Assembly: GCA_002887195.1 (NCBI GenBank)
Contig: PJAB01000676.1
Location: forward strand, 1-22,162
Direction: 5' to 3'
Length of the DNA: 22,162 bases
Origin: Chrysochromulina parva
Lineage: Eukaryota > Haptophyta > Prymnesiales > Chrysochromulinaceae
Under the pieces are notes generated by a model, which made no database searches, was not told the origin of the DNA, and worked only from the letters and a program-made list of their open reading frames with translations. Below are positions 8,465-16,912 of the stretch, in pieces. Numbering within the stretch: position 1 is the stretch's first letter; every line of letters begins with the position of its first letter. Position numbers and translations under genes: made by a program.

Positions 8465-8688
8465 GCAGTTTGCCGTGGGAGCAAACAGCTCGGCGGCAGC
8501 AAACAGCTTGGGGGTGGGTTAGGGGGCGGGGCGGACAGTTCGCCAGAGAGTCTGGCACGCACGCAGTTTGCCGTGGGAGCAAACAGCTCGGCGGCAGCAA
8601 ACAGCTTGGGGGTGGGTTAGGGGGCGGGGCGGACAGTTCGCCAGAGCGGTCTGGCACGCACGCAGTTTGCCGTGGGAGCAAACAGCTG
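8465..8688 (+). repeat. 98/99-base tandem repeat, 2.3 copies, each full copy with a stem-loop
   Basis: Units start with GCAGTTTGCCGTGGGAGC at 8465, 8563 and 8662 (the third truncated after about 27 bases). The full units differ essentially only in the loop of the palindrome GCCAGA-GAG-TCTGGC, which becomes GCCAGA-GCGG-TCTGGC in unit 2; both arms are unchanged. Each unit also contains GTTTGC…GCAAAC facing arms and two direct GCAAACAGCT words. It lies just after the stop codon at 8420-8422, so it may sit in a 3' UTR. Confidence 0.9.
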
Positions 8689-9305
8689 GGACGTTGGTGG
8701 AATCGCATGTGTAAGGACTTGTGACGGGACCGTCGACGTGCGGACGACGATGCGGAGGGCAAAGAGTTTGAAAGTCGAATGTGTATGAGATGGTATGCGG
8801 TGGGTGTTTGGCAAACGGGAGTTCAGCTTGACCTCCCCCCTTAATTTGACGAACAAGTTGCCAACTTTTCTGGGTGTGTAATAGTCGCGCAAAACGCAAA
8901 ACGGTCGACACGGCGTGTCTGAGCGTCGAGCGTGCGCCGATCCCACACTCTTTACCACCGTATAGTGACCGGCGTACACGGACCTCCGGCTCCGCGGGTA
9001 TCGCGACGAAAGAACGCCGAACGGGCCGGCGGCCGGGCGCGGCGGGACCGTGGAGGCGCCGCACCGAGTGTGTGGGCGCCCACTGGCCGAAAAAAATAGC
9101 GCCGACCGGGCGGCGACCGTGCCGCTCCGTGGGGCCTCGGCCTCGGCGGGCCCGGTCCGCCGTCGGCCCGCGGCGCCCGCGAACGCCACCCGCGAACCGG
9201 ACCGGCGCGGGAAACCCGCGCGCGCGATCGCTCTACGATCGCTCTCCTCTCACGAGCAGAAGTGAAGGCAAGGGCATCGCTGCTCGCAGCCTTGCCCCTG
9301 GGACT
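8689..9305. other. Convergent intergenic region, very GC-rich in its right half
   Basis: This lies between the 3' ends of the + gene (8422) and the - copper oxygenase gene (9306). A minus-strand open frame spans 8617-9189, but its translation is Arg/Pro-rich, shows no domain and runs through the tandem repeat, so it is not called. The right half (about 9000-9240) is dense in CpG. It contains a perfect hairpin at 9205-9221 and a short direct repeat, CGATCGCTCTA then CGATCGCTCT. Confidence 0.5.
9205..9221. terminator. Perfect 7-bp hairpin with AAA loop
   Basis: The sequence is GCGCGGG-AAA-CCCGCGC. It lies between two convergent genes, about 85 bases beyond the copper oxygenase stop, where 3' end formation for one or both would be expected. 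A role in termination or RNA stability is inference; eukaryotic 3' ends do not normally need such a hairpin. Confidence 0.3.
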
Positions 9306-9307
9306 TC
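9259..9307. other. Long hairpin overlapping the copper oxygenase stop codon
   Basis: Inner arms GGCAAGG (9267-9273) and CCTTGCC (9290-9296) and outer arms GAAGT (9259-9263) and ACTTC (9303-9307) can pair around a 16-base loop. The outer arm overlaps the TGA stop of the minus-strand gene. It could be a 3' UTR structural element; chance is possible. Confidence 0.3.
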
Positions 9308-10904
9308 ATTCCGGTACTTCATCGTCATAGTGCAGCTGTGGCCTCTCATCGGGCGCGCGCGCGACGCCGTCGGCATGCACTAGCCGCTGCACGCCATCGT
9401 GTCCGCCAAACCACGTAGGCACCTGCCGTGCGCTCTGCCACACGTGGGGCGTGTAGACCAGGATGGCGCCACACATCTCCATACCCGAAGACAAGCCGTA
9501 ATGTAGCGCGAAGGGCTCGGGGTTGTCGTACAAGCAACGAAACTCGAGCGCGTCACCCAACCGCAGCGCCGGCGACGATCCGCCCCCACTGCCAACTCCT
9601 GCACCACTGGCATCGCCGCCAGCGTCAGTGGCCACCTCGTCGGCGCCGGCGCCACTGGCCGCTGGGATGCGCGGCTCGGTTAAATTGTGGAAGTGCTGGC
9701 ACTCGCCGTAGCCGCAGTACGGGTTGAGCTCGAGCAGCGTGGTCCACTGGCCGTGGCGGAGTCGGTGGAGCGACACGCGCGTGGCGTGAGGATGCGCGTG
9801 CGCATGTACCATGCGCAACGACACCGCGCCGCCGCCGGCGGCGATGTCGGTGCCCAGCATAGACGCGACACCATCGGCGGTCATATGCGAAACAAACTCG
9901 AGATTGTTCGACGCGGGCGGGATATTCATGTTCGTCTGCATGAACTCGAAACTGAACGCGTCCAACGGGCGCGGCGAGCGCACCAGCCGCACTCTCACCC
10001 CCGAGCTCTCCACATACGCCGCATCACGCAGCTGAGAGGCAGTGACCCCTCGGTAGGGCAGGCCGTAGTGTACAAAGAGCAGCAGCTTGGTAAACCGGGT
10101 ACCGCGGCCCACGCGCATACCAGCGTCCGGTGGCAACCTAAACGGTTCGAAGGCGCCCCTGTCGTACGCCCAAACCATCGCGTAGCACGGCCCTTCGGTG
10201 GAGAGGTACCCGCAGCCCATGCACTGTGAATCGGGTGGCACGCGCACGCGCTCGTCGCACAGGAAGAGGTCCATGTGGTGCACGATGCTGATGTTGCCAT
10301 AGCGCGGCCCAACGGTCGAAAAGTAGGGTGCAAGCTCAACGATGTGATAGCTCGTTGTCTCGGCGTCGGGCAGGTCGACGATGATCGTGCCGCACGCGGT
10401 GTCATACGAGGGAGCAATGTTCTTCAGAGCGGCGTTGCGCTGATTGAAGAAGATCCCGTACTCGTCGTCCCGACGCCATCGTTGCCCCTCACCGAGCACA
10501 GGAAGCCCACGTGTGCCAAGCTTGAGGATCAACTCGTCTGACGGTGCTCGTGAAGGCGGTGGAGGCGGCGGCACAGTATGGCGGGAGTTAGCACCAAGTG
10601 GTGAGATTGGAAAAGACGGTGCGTGTGGTAAGATAGACGGCAATGGTGAGCCTCCCACTTCCAGCAGTGGCAGTGGCTCGGGTCCGCGTGCGACGCTGGT
10701 AAATGCAGCAGCTGCTAGTACCAGAGCGACGACAGCAAACAAGCATCGCTTTGTAATCGTGCACACCGTTGATGGAACGGTCTCGTGTGTTAGATGTGAG
10801 CGGGATTGTGGACTCACCATCTCGGACGTGAGCGCCTCGCACTCGTCCATTGTGCACCACACACATTTTCCATCCTTCGTTAAGTGTGAATTTGATGTGA
10901 ACAA
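9306..10904 (-). CDS. Copper type II monooxygenase (PHM/DBM family), membrane-anchored
   Basis: This is a 532-residue protein. Enzymes of this family hydroxylate aliphatic carbons (peptidylglycine or dopamine in animals) using two copper sites, O2 and ascorbate. All six expected copper ligands are visible: His209-His210 in an HHM motif and His279 in HYG for one copper; His367 and His369 in HAHAH, plus Met477 in an EMC motif, for the other. Paired cysteines are spread over both half-domains (for example 216, 228, 231, 240, 457 and 478). A hydrophobic segment at about 54-72 after a short basic stretch suggests a type II anchor with the catalytic part in the secretory lumen or outside the cell. 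A Pro-rich stalk follows. Insertions at about 412-448 lengthen the second domain. The substrate cannot be told. A donor-like ATG|GTGAGT at residue 29 means the first 29 residues might be a separate exon; Met29 is a possible start. Confidence 0.88.
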   Translation of the reverse strand: MFTSNSHLTKDGKCVWCTMDECEALTSEMVSPQSRSHLTHETVPSTVCTITKRCLFAVVALVLAAAAFTSVARGPEPLPLLEVGGSPLPSILPHAPSFPISPLGANSRHTVPPPPPPSRAPSDELILKLGTRGLPVLGEGQRWRRDDEYGIFFNQRNAALKNIAPSYDTACGTIIVDLPDAETTSYHIVELAPYFSTVGPRYGNISIVHHMDLFLCDERVRVPPDSQCMGCGYLSTEGPCYAMVWAYDRGAFEPFRLPPDAGMRVGRGTRFTKLLLFVHYGLPYRGVTASQLRDAAYVESSGVRVRLVRSPRPLDAFSFEFMQTNMNIPPASNNLEFVSHMTADGVASMLGTDIAAGGGAVSLRMVHAHAHPHATRVSLHRLRHGQWTTLLELNPYCGYGECQHFHNLTEPRIPAASGAGADEVATDAGGDASGAGVGSGGGSSPALRLGDALEFRCLYDNPEPFALHYGLSSGMEMCGAILVYTPHVWQSARQVPTWFGGHDGVQRLVHADGVARAPDERPQLHYDDEVPE

Positions 10905-11505
10905 GTCAAGGAATGTCGAGCCCGTTAATTTCGCTCACGCGTCAGATCCGGAGCTCTCCGTACTTTCTCCGTACTATCACGGGTCCGCCGTAGGTCCGCC
11001 ACCGTTTTCCCCGTTGGACGCTGAGTGTGCCGAGGCTGTGGCACCCATCGTGTGGCACCCATCGGCCAAAACACCACACCAAGTCTATATGCAAACCTCT
11101 CGACTCTGCACGCAACGCGAAACAGTAGAGCAAGGAGCGCGCGAGATGAGATGGGGATCTGTGCGTGCAGTGGAGGGTCTCAGGCCATCATTGAAGGTCA
11201 TCAGATGTGTTCAGATGTGTCCCACGAACGATAACCATGCACCACGCCTGGTGCTCCCCGCGCTTGAGTCAACAAGGGCAGGGGGCTGGGCGGGTGCACT
11301 TCTCAAGCCGTGGAGCTGCTTTGCCCCGATGATGAGTCCCGAGCGCCACCCAGCAGGCCGGCCGGGTCAATTTAATCGGGGGGGGGGAAGGACGGCAGGA
11401 TGCAGGGGCGGGTAAGTGGACGGCCGCGTACTCAGGTGCGCGAGGGTTGCCTCGGTCGCCTGTGGGAGTTTCACCTCGGTCGCCTGTGGGATTGTCGCCC
11501 GCATG
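10905..11505. other. Spacer upstream of the copper oxygenase gene, with small tandem duplications
   Basis: This is the promoter side of the minus-strand copper oxygenase gene and the 3' side of the ALADIN gene. It holds three short direct duplications: TGTGGCACCCATCG twice (14-base period, near 11038), TCAGATGTGT twice (10-base period, near 11201), and CCTCGGTCGCCTGTGGGA twice (24-base period, at 11450 and 11474). A run of nine G lies near 11380. No gene was recognised. Confidence 0.55.
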
Positions 11506-13158
11506 TCAGAAAAAGAGAGGCGTCAGCCTGACGATGCCATTCGCCCACGAGGCCGACACGACGGCGCCTCCCGCGCTCCCGTCGCCCAGCCGTGCGGCGA
11601 AGGAGAGAGAGCTGAGGGAGGCAGGATTCACTTCGAGCTGTCCGACCGGGTGCAGCTGCAGAGTGGGCGTCATCTGCGTGTGCACCAGCTGCAAATGGGT
11701 GCTCCGCGGCGGCGCGGCAGCACCATCGGGGGCGTCGTCGCCCCCCTCGCCTGGCGCGGCAACGCTCCATGCGACCACGAGGCGTTCGCCGCGCGGCTCC
11801 CAGGCGAGCGCGAGCACGCGCAGATGGGGAGATTGGCCAAGGGATGCCAAGTCGACGATTCCGAGGTACTCGGAGCGCACGGCGGCGGCGGCGGCGGCGG
11901 CGGCGCCTCCACTGCCCTCCGCGAGGAGAACGCGCTTGCCGAAGCGCAACACGTGCAGCGAGGGCGATCCCTGCAGGGCCAGCAGCAGCGTGCGTGCCCC
12001 CTCGCCGAGCGGCGGTGGCCCGTGCCACGCGGCCGCGATGCACGGAGCGCAGTCGCCCAGCGTGGGTCGCGACTCCCAAGACCAGCTACGCGTCTCCCAG
12101 ATTCGGATGCCGCCGGCCGCGCCCGCGGCGGCGAGCAGGCCGCCGCATGGGCTCACCTCGAGCACGCCCACCCCGGTCGTCGCCACGCCCGTCAGCGCAT
12201 GCAATACCTTGGCGCGAAAGCCGAGCGCGCTGGTCGCACCGGTAGGCATGTGCGCAGCTGGGGCTGCCGCGGCGGGATCGCAGAGCGTGAGGCGAGCGTG
12301 CCGCGGCGAGGTGGCGGCCAGCCATTGGCCGAGCGGGTGCCACGCGAGCAGCCGCGGCGGGTGCGGGAGCCCGTCAAGATCGGGCGGGAGCTCGATGACG
12401 CGCTGAAGTTGAGCGCCCGCCACAGTTCCATCCGCAGAGTACGTAAGCCGCCACACGCACACGCCCCTGGCGCACGCGGCTGCGAGCAACGCGTAGGACA
12501 GCGGCTGCCACGCGAGCGCGACAACCCGTTTTTGTTGAAGGTTCACCAGTCGATGCGGCGACCAGCGCTGCTCGCTCGTGTCGTAGAGCGCAATGCTGTC
12601 GTCAGGCAGCGCAGCCGCGCCGAGCAGCCTCGGCCGGGGCGCCGACGGCAGTGCCAGGCTCATCGCGTGCGGCTGCCACGCGAATGCGAGCAGCTTCGCC
12701 CCGCACGAGCTGAGACCTGCATCATGCGGAGGTGGCTCAATGCCGACGACCATGCGCAGCCGCACCAAGGCCTCGTCCAGCATGCCGCGCCGTGGTGGCA
12801 GCGGAGCGTTGTGGCGCAGGGTTGGGCCGGGCACCGCTGGCTGCGTCTCAAGGCCGAAACCCGCGCTCGGCCCGCCTGGAAGCAGCGGGAGCCATGCGGC
12901 CGCCGGAAGCGCCATCCTCGCGGCGTGCTCAGTGCCCACGAGCAGGCCGTTGAGTTCGCACAGTATGCGAGAGGCAGCGTCTGCCACCGAGGGCGCCCCG
13001 GCGGGGTCGGCGTCACGCAAGCGCGGCGTGGTGAATGGGTTGTCGGCACGCGGGGCAAACGCGCTCGGCATTGAGCGCGAGCGCGGCGGAGATACAGACG
13101 TGCGTGCGGCCATTGTGACGGACGGCACGCGCACGCGCGCACGACGGCGACGCTGCAC
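11506..13158 (-). CDS. AAAS: ALADIN-like WD-repeat nucleoporin
   Basis: This is a 550-residue intronless protein; Met16 at 13113 is an equally good start. ALADIN is a beta-propeller protein of the nuclear pore complex in animals, plants and protists. Matches to my knowledge of the family run in order: LLAFAWQPH and DDSIALYD (about 156-193), QQKRVVALAWQPLSYALLA and VCVW (208-236), LLAWHPLGQWLAATSP (270-285), then IRIWETRSW with WESRPTLG (351-378). After these come LHVLRFGKR, LAWEPRGERLVV (451-462), and the C-terminal GAVVSASWANGIVRLTPLFF. The length agrees with the family (about 500-550). An Ala-rich insertion at about 417-427 is local. The gene is divergent from the GARP factor gene. The symbol is by homology only. 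Confidence 0.87.
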   Translation of the reverse strand: MQRRRRARVRVPSVTMAARTSVSPPRSRSMPSAFAPRADNPFTTPRLRDADPAGAPSVADAASRILCELNGLLVGTEHAARMALPAAAWLPLLPGGPSAGFGLETQPAVPGPTLRHNAPLPPRRGMLDEALVRLRMVVGIEPPPHDAGLSSCGAKLLAFAWQPHAMSLALPSAPRPRLLGAAALPDDSIALYDTSEQRWSPHRLVNLQQKRVVALAWQPLSYALLAAACARGVCVWRLTYSADGTVAGAQLQRVIELPPDLDGLPHPPRLLAWHPLGQWLAATSPRHARLTLCDPAAAAPAAHMPTGATSALGFRAKVLHALTGVATTGVGVLEVSPCGGLLAAAGAAGGIRIWETRSWSWESRPTLGDCAPCIAAAWHGPPPLGEGARTLLLALQGSPSLHVLRFGKRVLLAEGSGGAAAAAAAAVRSEYLGIVDLASLGQSPHLRVLALAWEPRGERLVVAWSVAAPGEGGDDAPDGAAAPPRSTHLQLVHTQMTPTLQLHPVGQLEVNPASLSSLSFAARLGDGSAGGAVVSASWANGIVRLTPLFF

Positions 13159-13420
13159 ACGGCTTCACGCGCGCTGCGTCGGAGAACTCGAGGCTCGATA
13201 CACGATGCGGACCCCAAAACCCCACAGCAAACCCCACAAGGGCAACGTTGGACGTGTGACCGACGGACGGCCCACACAGCACATCTGTCTACAAGTATGC
13301 CAGTTTCATGGGAAGCCCCCAATCGAGATTGCGAAACAAAGCGATTCGCAGCATCAGAACTATTTTCGGAGGCTTGCATCCATTCCTGGCAAAAAGAGAC
13401 TCAAACGCATCTTTCTCAAC
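13159..13420. promoter_or_regulatory. Head-to-head intergenic region, ALADIN and GARP genes
   Basis: About 260-310 bases separate the two divergent starts, so a shared promoter region is likely. The + frame stays open upstream of 13421 back to 12593, but that part is antisense to the ALADIN gene. No TATA-like element was clear. Confidence 0.4.
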
Positions 13421-14611
13421 ATGAAGCGACCAATCGCGGACTCGGGGGACGACGAGGCGGGAGAGTCGAACAACGACGAGCTCGATGACCTCGTCGAGGA
13501 CGACGCGGCCGACGGCTCCCGCGGCAGGGTGCGCTGTGTGTGGACAGCCGAGCTGCACGACAAATTTGAGGCCGCCATCCAAGCGATCGGCATGGAGAAA
13601 GCAAAGCCCATGGGCATCCTGATGCACATGGGGGTGACAGGGATCACCAAGGCGAACATCAAGTCGCATCTCCAAAAGTACCGGGGTAAGGTCGCCGCCA
13701 GGAACAAGGTCCAGGAGGAGGCACTCGTCGGATTGCAGATGCTGGGCGGCACGGCGCTGCCAAATGCAGACTGCTCGGCGACCGCGTCGGACACGGAGGT
13801 GACGCAGTACGCACCGTGGACCTTTTCATGCGCCCCGGCCGCCCCGGTCGTCATGCCCGCCCTCGTCGCCCTTTCTGCCCGGATCTCAATGCCATATGAC
13901 CTGGCCACCTGCCTCCCTACCTGCCTTCCTCTCTCTCCGGAGTGCCCTGCGCCCGTCGCAGCGCTCCTCGGCGTGCAGGGCCCGCGTGGGATGCAGCCCG
14001 GCCTCGACGTCGCCAAGCCGCTCGTCGAGGACGCGGGTAGCCACAGCAGCAGCAGCAGCAGCAGCAGCAATGTGGACGACCTCGCGCTGCTGCCGCTGCC
14101 CACTGCCTGCGCGTTCCAACAGCCCTTCGTTGCCCGAGTCAAGGTGGCGCGCACATGGCGCATGGCCATCCTGGATGCCTCGAAGCACTCCGCGATGACG
14201 ACGATGGATCGCACGTGGAACAACGTCCAGAACAAATGGAGCCTTCCACCCAAGCGACGTGCCACGTGGCAGGGTCCACGCCGAAAGCCTGGGCCCAAGC
14301 CGCAACAGACAAAAGAAGCCGGCTTCGTCCCGCGCCCGAGTGCGCCGATCCCCGAGGCTCCCACACCCACATCCGCTCCCACCCCCGTGCTCGCCACCGC
14401 CGGCCCAATCTCGTCGACCGGCCGTGTCCTCGTCGCCGCCGCACCCCTTCCCATCGCCGCACCCCTTACCATCGCCGCACCCCTTACCATCGCCGCACCC
14501 CTTCCCTTCACTGCACTCGGTACGACCGAACTCCCACGGCTCGCCGTCGCGGCGCTCAGCTACGGGGTGCCTGTGGCTCCAGTGTTTACACCGACGACTC
14601 TCTGCGGCTGA
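13421..14611 (+). CDS. GARP-family (SHLQKY-type single Myb) transcription factor
   Basis: From ATG 13421 the protein has 396 residues. An acidic start (MKRPIADSGDDEAGESNNDE…) leads to a GARP DNA-binding domain at about 35-90. It has the usual landmarks: VRCVWTAELHDKFEAAI, the KPMGILMHMGVTGITKANI helix, and the signature KSHLQKYRGK. In plants and algae GARP proteins include nutrient, light, circadian and response-regulator output factors; no receiver domain precedes it here. The rest is low complexity: a Ser8 run encoded by CAG/AGC triplets, a basic RRKPGPKPQ segment that could touch DNA, and four copies of AAPLTI. An in-frame upstream ATG at 13204 would add 72 residues. The target genes are unknown. 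Confidence 0.88.
   Translation: MKRPIADSGDDEAGESNNDELDDLVEDDAADGSRGRVRCVWTAELHDKFEAAIQAIGMEKAKPMGILMHMGVTGITKANIKSHLQKYRGKVAARNKVQEEALVGLQMLGGTALPNADCSATASDTEVTQYAPWTFSCAPAAPVVMPALVALSARISMPYDLATCLPTCLPLSPECPAPVAALLGVQGPRGMQPGLDVAKPLVEDAGSHSSSSSSSSNVDDLALLPLPTACAFQQPFVARVKVARTWRMAILDASKHSAMTTMDRTWNNVQNKWSLPPKRRATWQGPRRKPGPKPQQTKEAGFVPRPSAPIPEAPTPTSAPTPVLATAGPISSTGRVLVAAAPLPIAAPLTIAAPLTIAAPLPFTALGTTELPRLAVAALSYGVPVAPVFTPTTLCG
14044..14069 (+). repeat. CAG/AGC triplet repeat encoding poly-Ser
   Basis: About eight AGC triplets in a row encode a serine run inside the GARP factor. This is a likely length-variable microsatellite. Confidence 0.9.
14438..14509 (+). repeat. 18-base tandem repeat, four copies
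   Basis: GCCGCACCCCTT begins at 14438, 14456, 14474 and 14492, an 18-base period encoding AAPL(P/T)I six-residue units near the C-terminus of the GARP factor. Confidence 0.85.
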
Positions 14612-15270
14612 GGATGGAGCCTCGGGCGCCGCCCGGGCGATGTGGCGTACAACCCCTGTACGTTTCACATCGCGAGATGTACAATCCGTGAATGTATCAT
14701 GTACAACTTGCATGCAAGGCGCCGACGTTCAGTGATCTATGTCGGACTATGTGTACCACCCCTGTGCAAGCTGAGTGGTGCTGTTCGCAGCAGCCGGCGG
14801 TCTCGAGGTGGATGGTACGAGCGGCCCCGCGATCACTAAGCGATCACCCCGCCCGGCGTCTGACCCACGCGATTTTATAATTAATGGCATATGGCAACGA
14901 AAGTCGAAACGCTCCACCTCGCGAGCGTCCGGTCGTGGAACCTCGACCCGGCCGCGGCGCGGCGCGGGGCGAATATAAATGAATATGAAACGACGCACCG
15001 AGTCGTGCAGCCACAGAAGTGGGGTGTCCACGGATCGGTATACCGTTGCATCAAGTTGTTGTCACCCCGACCCAGGAGCCAGGGGACGCGTGAACAAAGA
15101 GAGCCGCCGCGCCGCATGCGCGCGCACACGGCGCCCGCGCGTGGCCACGGGCAACGGAACTCGACTGTGCGTACCGAGTGTCGATCCCGTGTGGCGCACA
15201 CAGCGGCATGAGAGCGCTATGGGGCGAGATGCTCCGCCGCCTGCTCCATCTGGCGCCATCGCCTGCGCGT
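14612..15270. other. Convergent intergenic region, GARP and FtsH-like genes
   Basis: This 659-base stretch lies between two 3' ends. It contains a small hairpin ACATC-GCGA-GATGT (14667-14680), a direct repeat GCGATCAC-TAA-GCGATCAC (14829-14847) and AT-rich patches (about 14870-14890 and 14972-14990, the second TATA-like). Open frames on both strands show no domain. In particular, no HExxH metalloprotease motif follows the FtsH-like stop. Confidence 0.5.
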
Positions 15271-16773
15271 TCACTCAACTTCCTCGATGCCGGTCCCCGT
15301 CGAACCGGCTGCACGCGCCCGCTCCGGCGGTGGCGGCTGCAAGCCTTGGAGCAAGGCCCACATGGCCTGCTGCAGCTGCAGCGCTTGCTGCTGCGCCGCG
15401 CTCGCCCCGTCGCTGGCGCGCGAGGGCCCTGCAGAGAGCGGCACGCCACCCGCACCCGCCCGCCTGCCCGCATCGTAAGTCCCCGCGCGGGAAGCGAGGA
15501 AGCTGCTCAGGGCGGCCTCGAAGTGCTCGCCTCGGACGGCCGTGTCGTTGGCACGCACGGCGCATATGGCGGCCTCATTGACGAGGTTGGCTAGCTCGGC
15601 GCCAGAGCAGCCGGCGGTGCGTGCGGCCACGGCGGGCAGCACCGCCTCGGGCCGTTCGATGGGCGCCCTCGATGCATGCACGCGTAGGATCTCGAGCCGT
15701 CCGGTTTCGTCAGGCAGCTCGAGGGTCAGGACGCGGTCAAAGCGCCCCGGACGCGTGAGGGCCGGGTCGAGCGCACCCAGTCGGTTGGTGGCGCCCATGA
15801 CGAGGACGCCCGCAACGGCGCCCATCCCGTCCATCGAGGCCAGCAGCTGGTTGAGGGTGTGGTCGTGCTCGTCGGAGCCGCCGCCACCGCGTGCGCTCCT
15901 CGCCGTGCCAATGGCATCGAGCTCGTCGATGAACAGCACGCACGGCGCGCGCCGCGCTGCCTCGTCGAAGAGGCTGCGCACACGCTTGGCGCCCCGACCG
16001 ACGAAGACCTCCACAAAGTCCGAGCCAGCGCAGCAGAGGAAAGGCACGCATGCTTCTCCCGCGACGGCGCGAGCGAGCAGCGTCTTGCCCGTGCCGGGCG
16101 GGCCTGCAAGCAGGATGCCGCGCGGGCAGCGGGCACCAAGACGGGCGTAGCGCCCTGGGCGCTGCATGACGTCGACGACCTCCATCACCGCCGCCTTTAC
16201 GCCCGGAAGCCCGGCGACGTCGTCCCAGCCGATGGAGGGCGGTGCACCGCCGCCGCCGGATTTGGATCCGTGCTCTGGCGGCGGCCCGCCCACAATACCG
16301 CCGTCGTTGGTCAGCCGGTAGAGCATGTAGCCGCAAACGCCGAGATAGGCGAAGGGCACGGCAAGCAACGCCAGCGCCTTCCAAGGCGATGGCCCCAGTG
16401 CCTGGTACGTCACCTTGTGCTTGTGCAGCAGCTTGACTAGCAGCTTCGCATCGATCGGCAGCAGCGACGCTTGGCATTTGGTGCCATCGCTGAGCACGTA
16501 GGCACAGGCGACCGTGCTGATGACGGCCTCTCTGACCTTTTCTGCTTCGACGGCCTGCAGCAGGTGCGAGATGGGTGTTATGCGGATCTGTCCTATTACA
16601 CGTGCTTGGCGTCTCCAGAGCCGCAGCAGGCCGACGACGCTGGTGATGACTGCGGCAGTGGCCAGTCGGCGAGGCTGGCGTAGCCATTGCAGAAACGTCA
16701 TGAGAGCGCTTGGCGGCATCCATAGAGGGGCGGGCGGCTCGGAATCGTCGCTCGGATCGACATTGGCCCGCAT
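15271..16773 (-). CDS. FtsH-like membrane AAA+ protein lacking the M41 protease domain
   Basis: This is a 500-residue protein. Like FtsH it has an N-terminal membrane segment (about 37-51), a short FtsH-ext-like domain (ITPISHLLQAVEAEKV…, about 65-127) and a second membrane segment (about 133-152). The AAA+ module is complete: IGWDDVAGLPGVK near 181-193, Walker A GPPGTGKT (224-231), pore loop VEVFVGRGAKRVR, and Walker B LFIDELDAIG with Asp283 and Glu284. The sensor region GATNRLGALDPAL and arginine fingers Arg341 and Arg344 in RPGRFDR follow. The lid domain runs to about 430. The family then normally has a zinc metalloprotease domain of about 200 residues with HEXGH. Here the protein ends instead with about 70 Ala/Gln/Pro-rich residues. 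It is thus probably a membrane unfoldase or FtsH partner in plastid or mitochondrion; location is inference. The start is the first Met; Met19 and Met25 are alternatives. Confidence 0.9.
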   Translation of the reverse strand: MRANVDPSDDSEPPAPLWMPPSALMTFLQWLRQPRRLATAAVITSVVGLLRLWRRQARVIGQIRITPISHLLQAVEAEKVREAVISTVACAYVLSDGTKCQASLLPIDAKLLVKLLHKHKVTYQALGPSPWKALALLAVPFAYLGVCGYMLYRLTNDGGIVGGPPPEHGSKSGGGGAPPSIGWDDVAGLPGVKAAVMEVVDVMQRPGRYARLGARCPRGILLAGPPGTGKTLLARAVAGEACVPFLCCAGSDFVEVFVGRGAKRVRSLFDEAARRAPCVLFIDELDAIGTARSARGGGGSDEHDHTLNQLLASMDGMGAVAGVLVMGATNRLGALDPALTRPGRFDRVLTLELPDETGRLEILRVHASRAPIERPEAVLPAVAARTAGCSGAELANLVNEAAICAVRANDTAVRGEHFEAALSSFLASRAGTYDAGRRAGAGGVPLSAGPSRASDGASAAQQQALQLQQAMWALLQGLQPPPPERARAAGSTGTGIEEVE

Positions 16774-16912
16774 TGCAAGGCTCGGGGTCGGGAGCTTCTA
16801 GGGCTCTTCAATGTTAAAGATGCCCTGAGGAATTCAGGGTTTTTCCGCACGATCGTCCCATGTAAAACTCAATAATTGAGGCTTTCGCCATCGCCGGGCC
16901 ACCGGGTAGGCC
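16774..16912. promoter_or_regulatory. Short divergent intergenic region with a hairpin
   Basis: Only 139 bases separate the starts of the FtsH-like gene (-) and the P2X7-like gene (+). It contains CCCTGA-GGAAT-TCAGGG (16823-16839) and an AT-rich stretch. It may be a shared promoter. If the right-hand genes form a mobile element, its left end should lie here. No terminal repeat partner is present in the window. Confidence 0.4.

Noticed and set aside
8515..8527. GGGTTAGGGGG resembling a telomere repeat
   Set aside because: It occurs once per 98-base unit and is not tandem. The surrounding repeat explains it.
8617..9189. Minus-strand 190-codon frame in the convergent spacer
   Set aside because: It is Arg/Pro-rich, runs into the tandem repeat, overlaps other open frames and shows no recognisable motif.
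11416..13074. Long + strand open frame antisense to the ALADIN gene
   Set aside because: The translation is Arg/Gly-rich with no domain, while the minus strand gives a clear ALADIN match. Long antisense frames are expected at this GC content.
13212..13223. CCCCAAAACCCC resembling a ciliate-type telomere repeat
   Set aside because: This is a single occurrence in a promoter region, with no array.
12593..13420. Upstream 276-codon extension of the GARP factor frame
   Set aside because: Most of it lies antisense to the ALADIN coding region and is low in similarity to any domain. The ATG at 13421 directly precedes an acidic start and the GARP domain.
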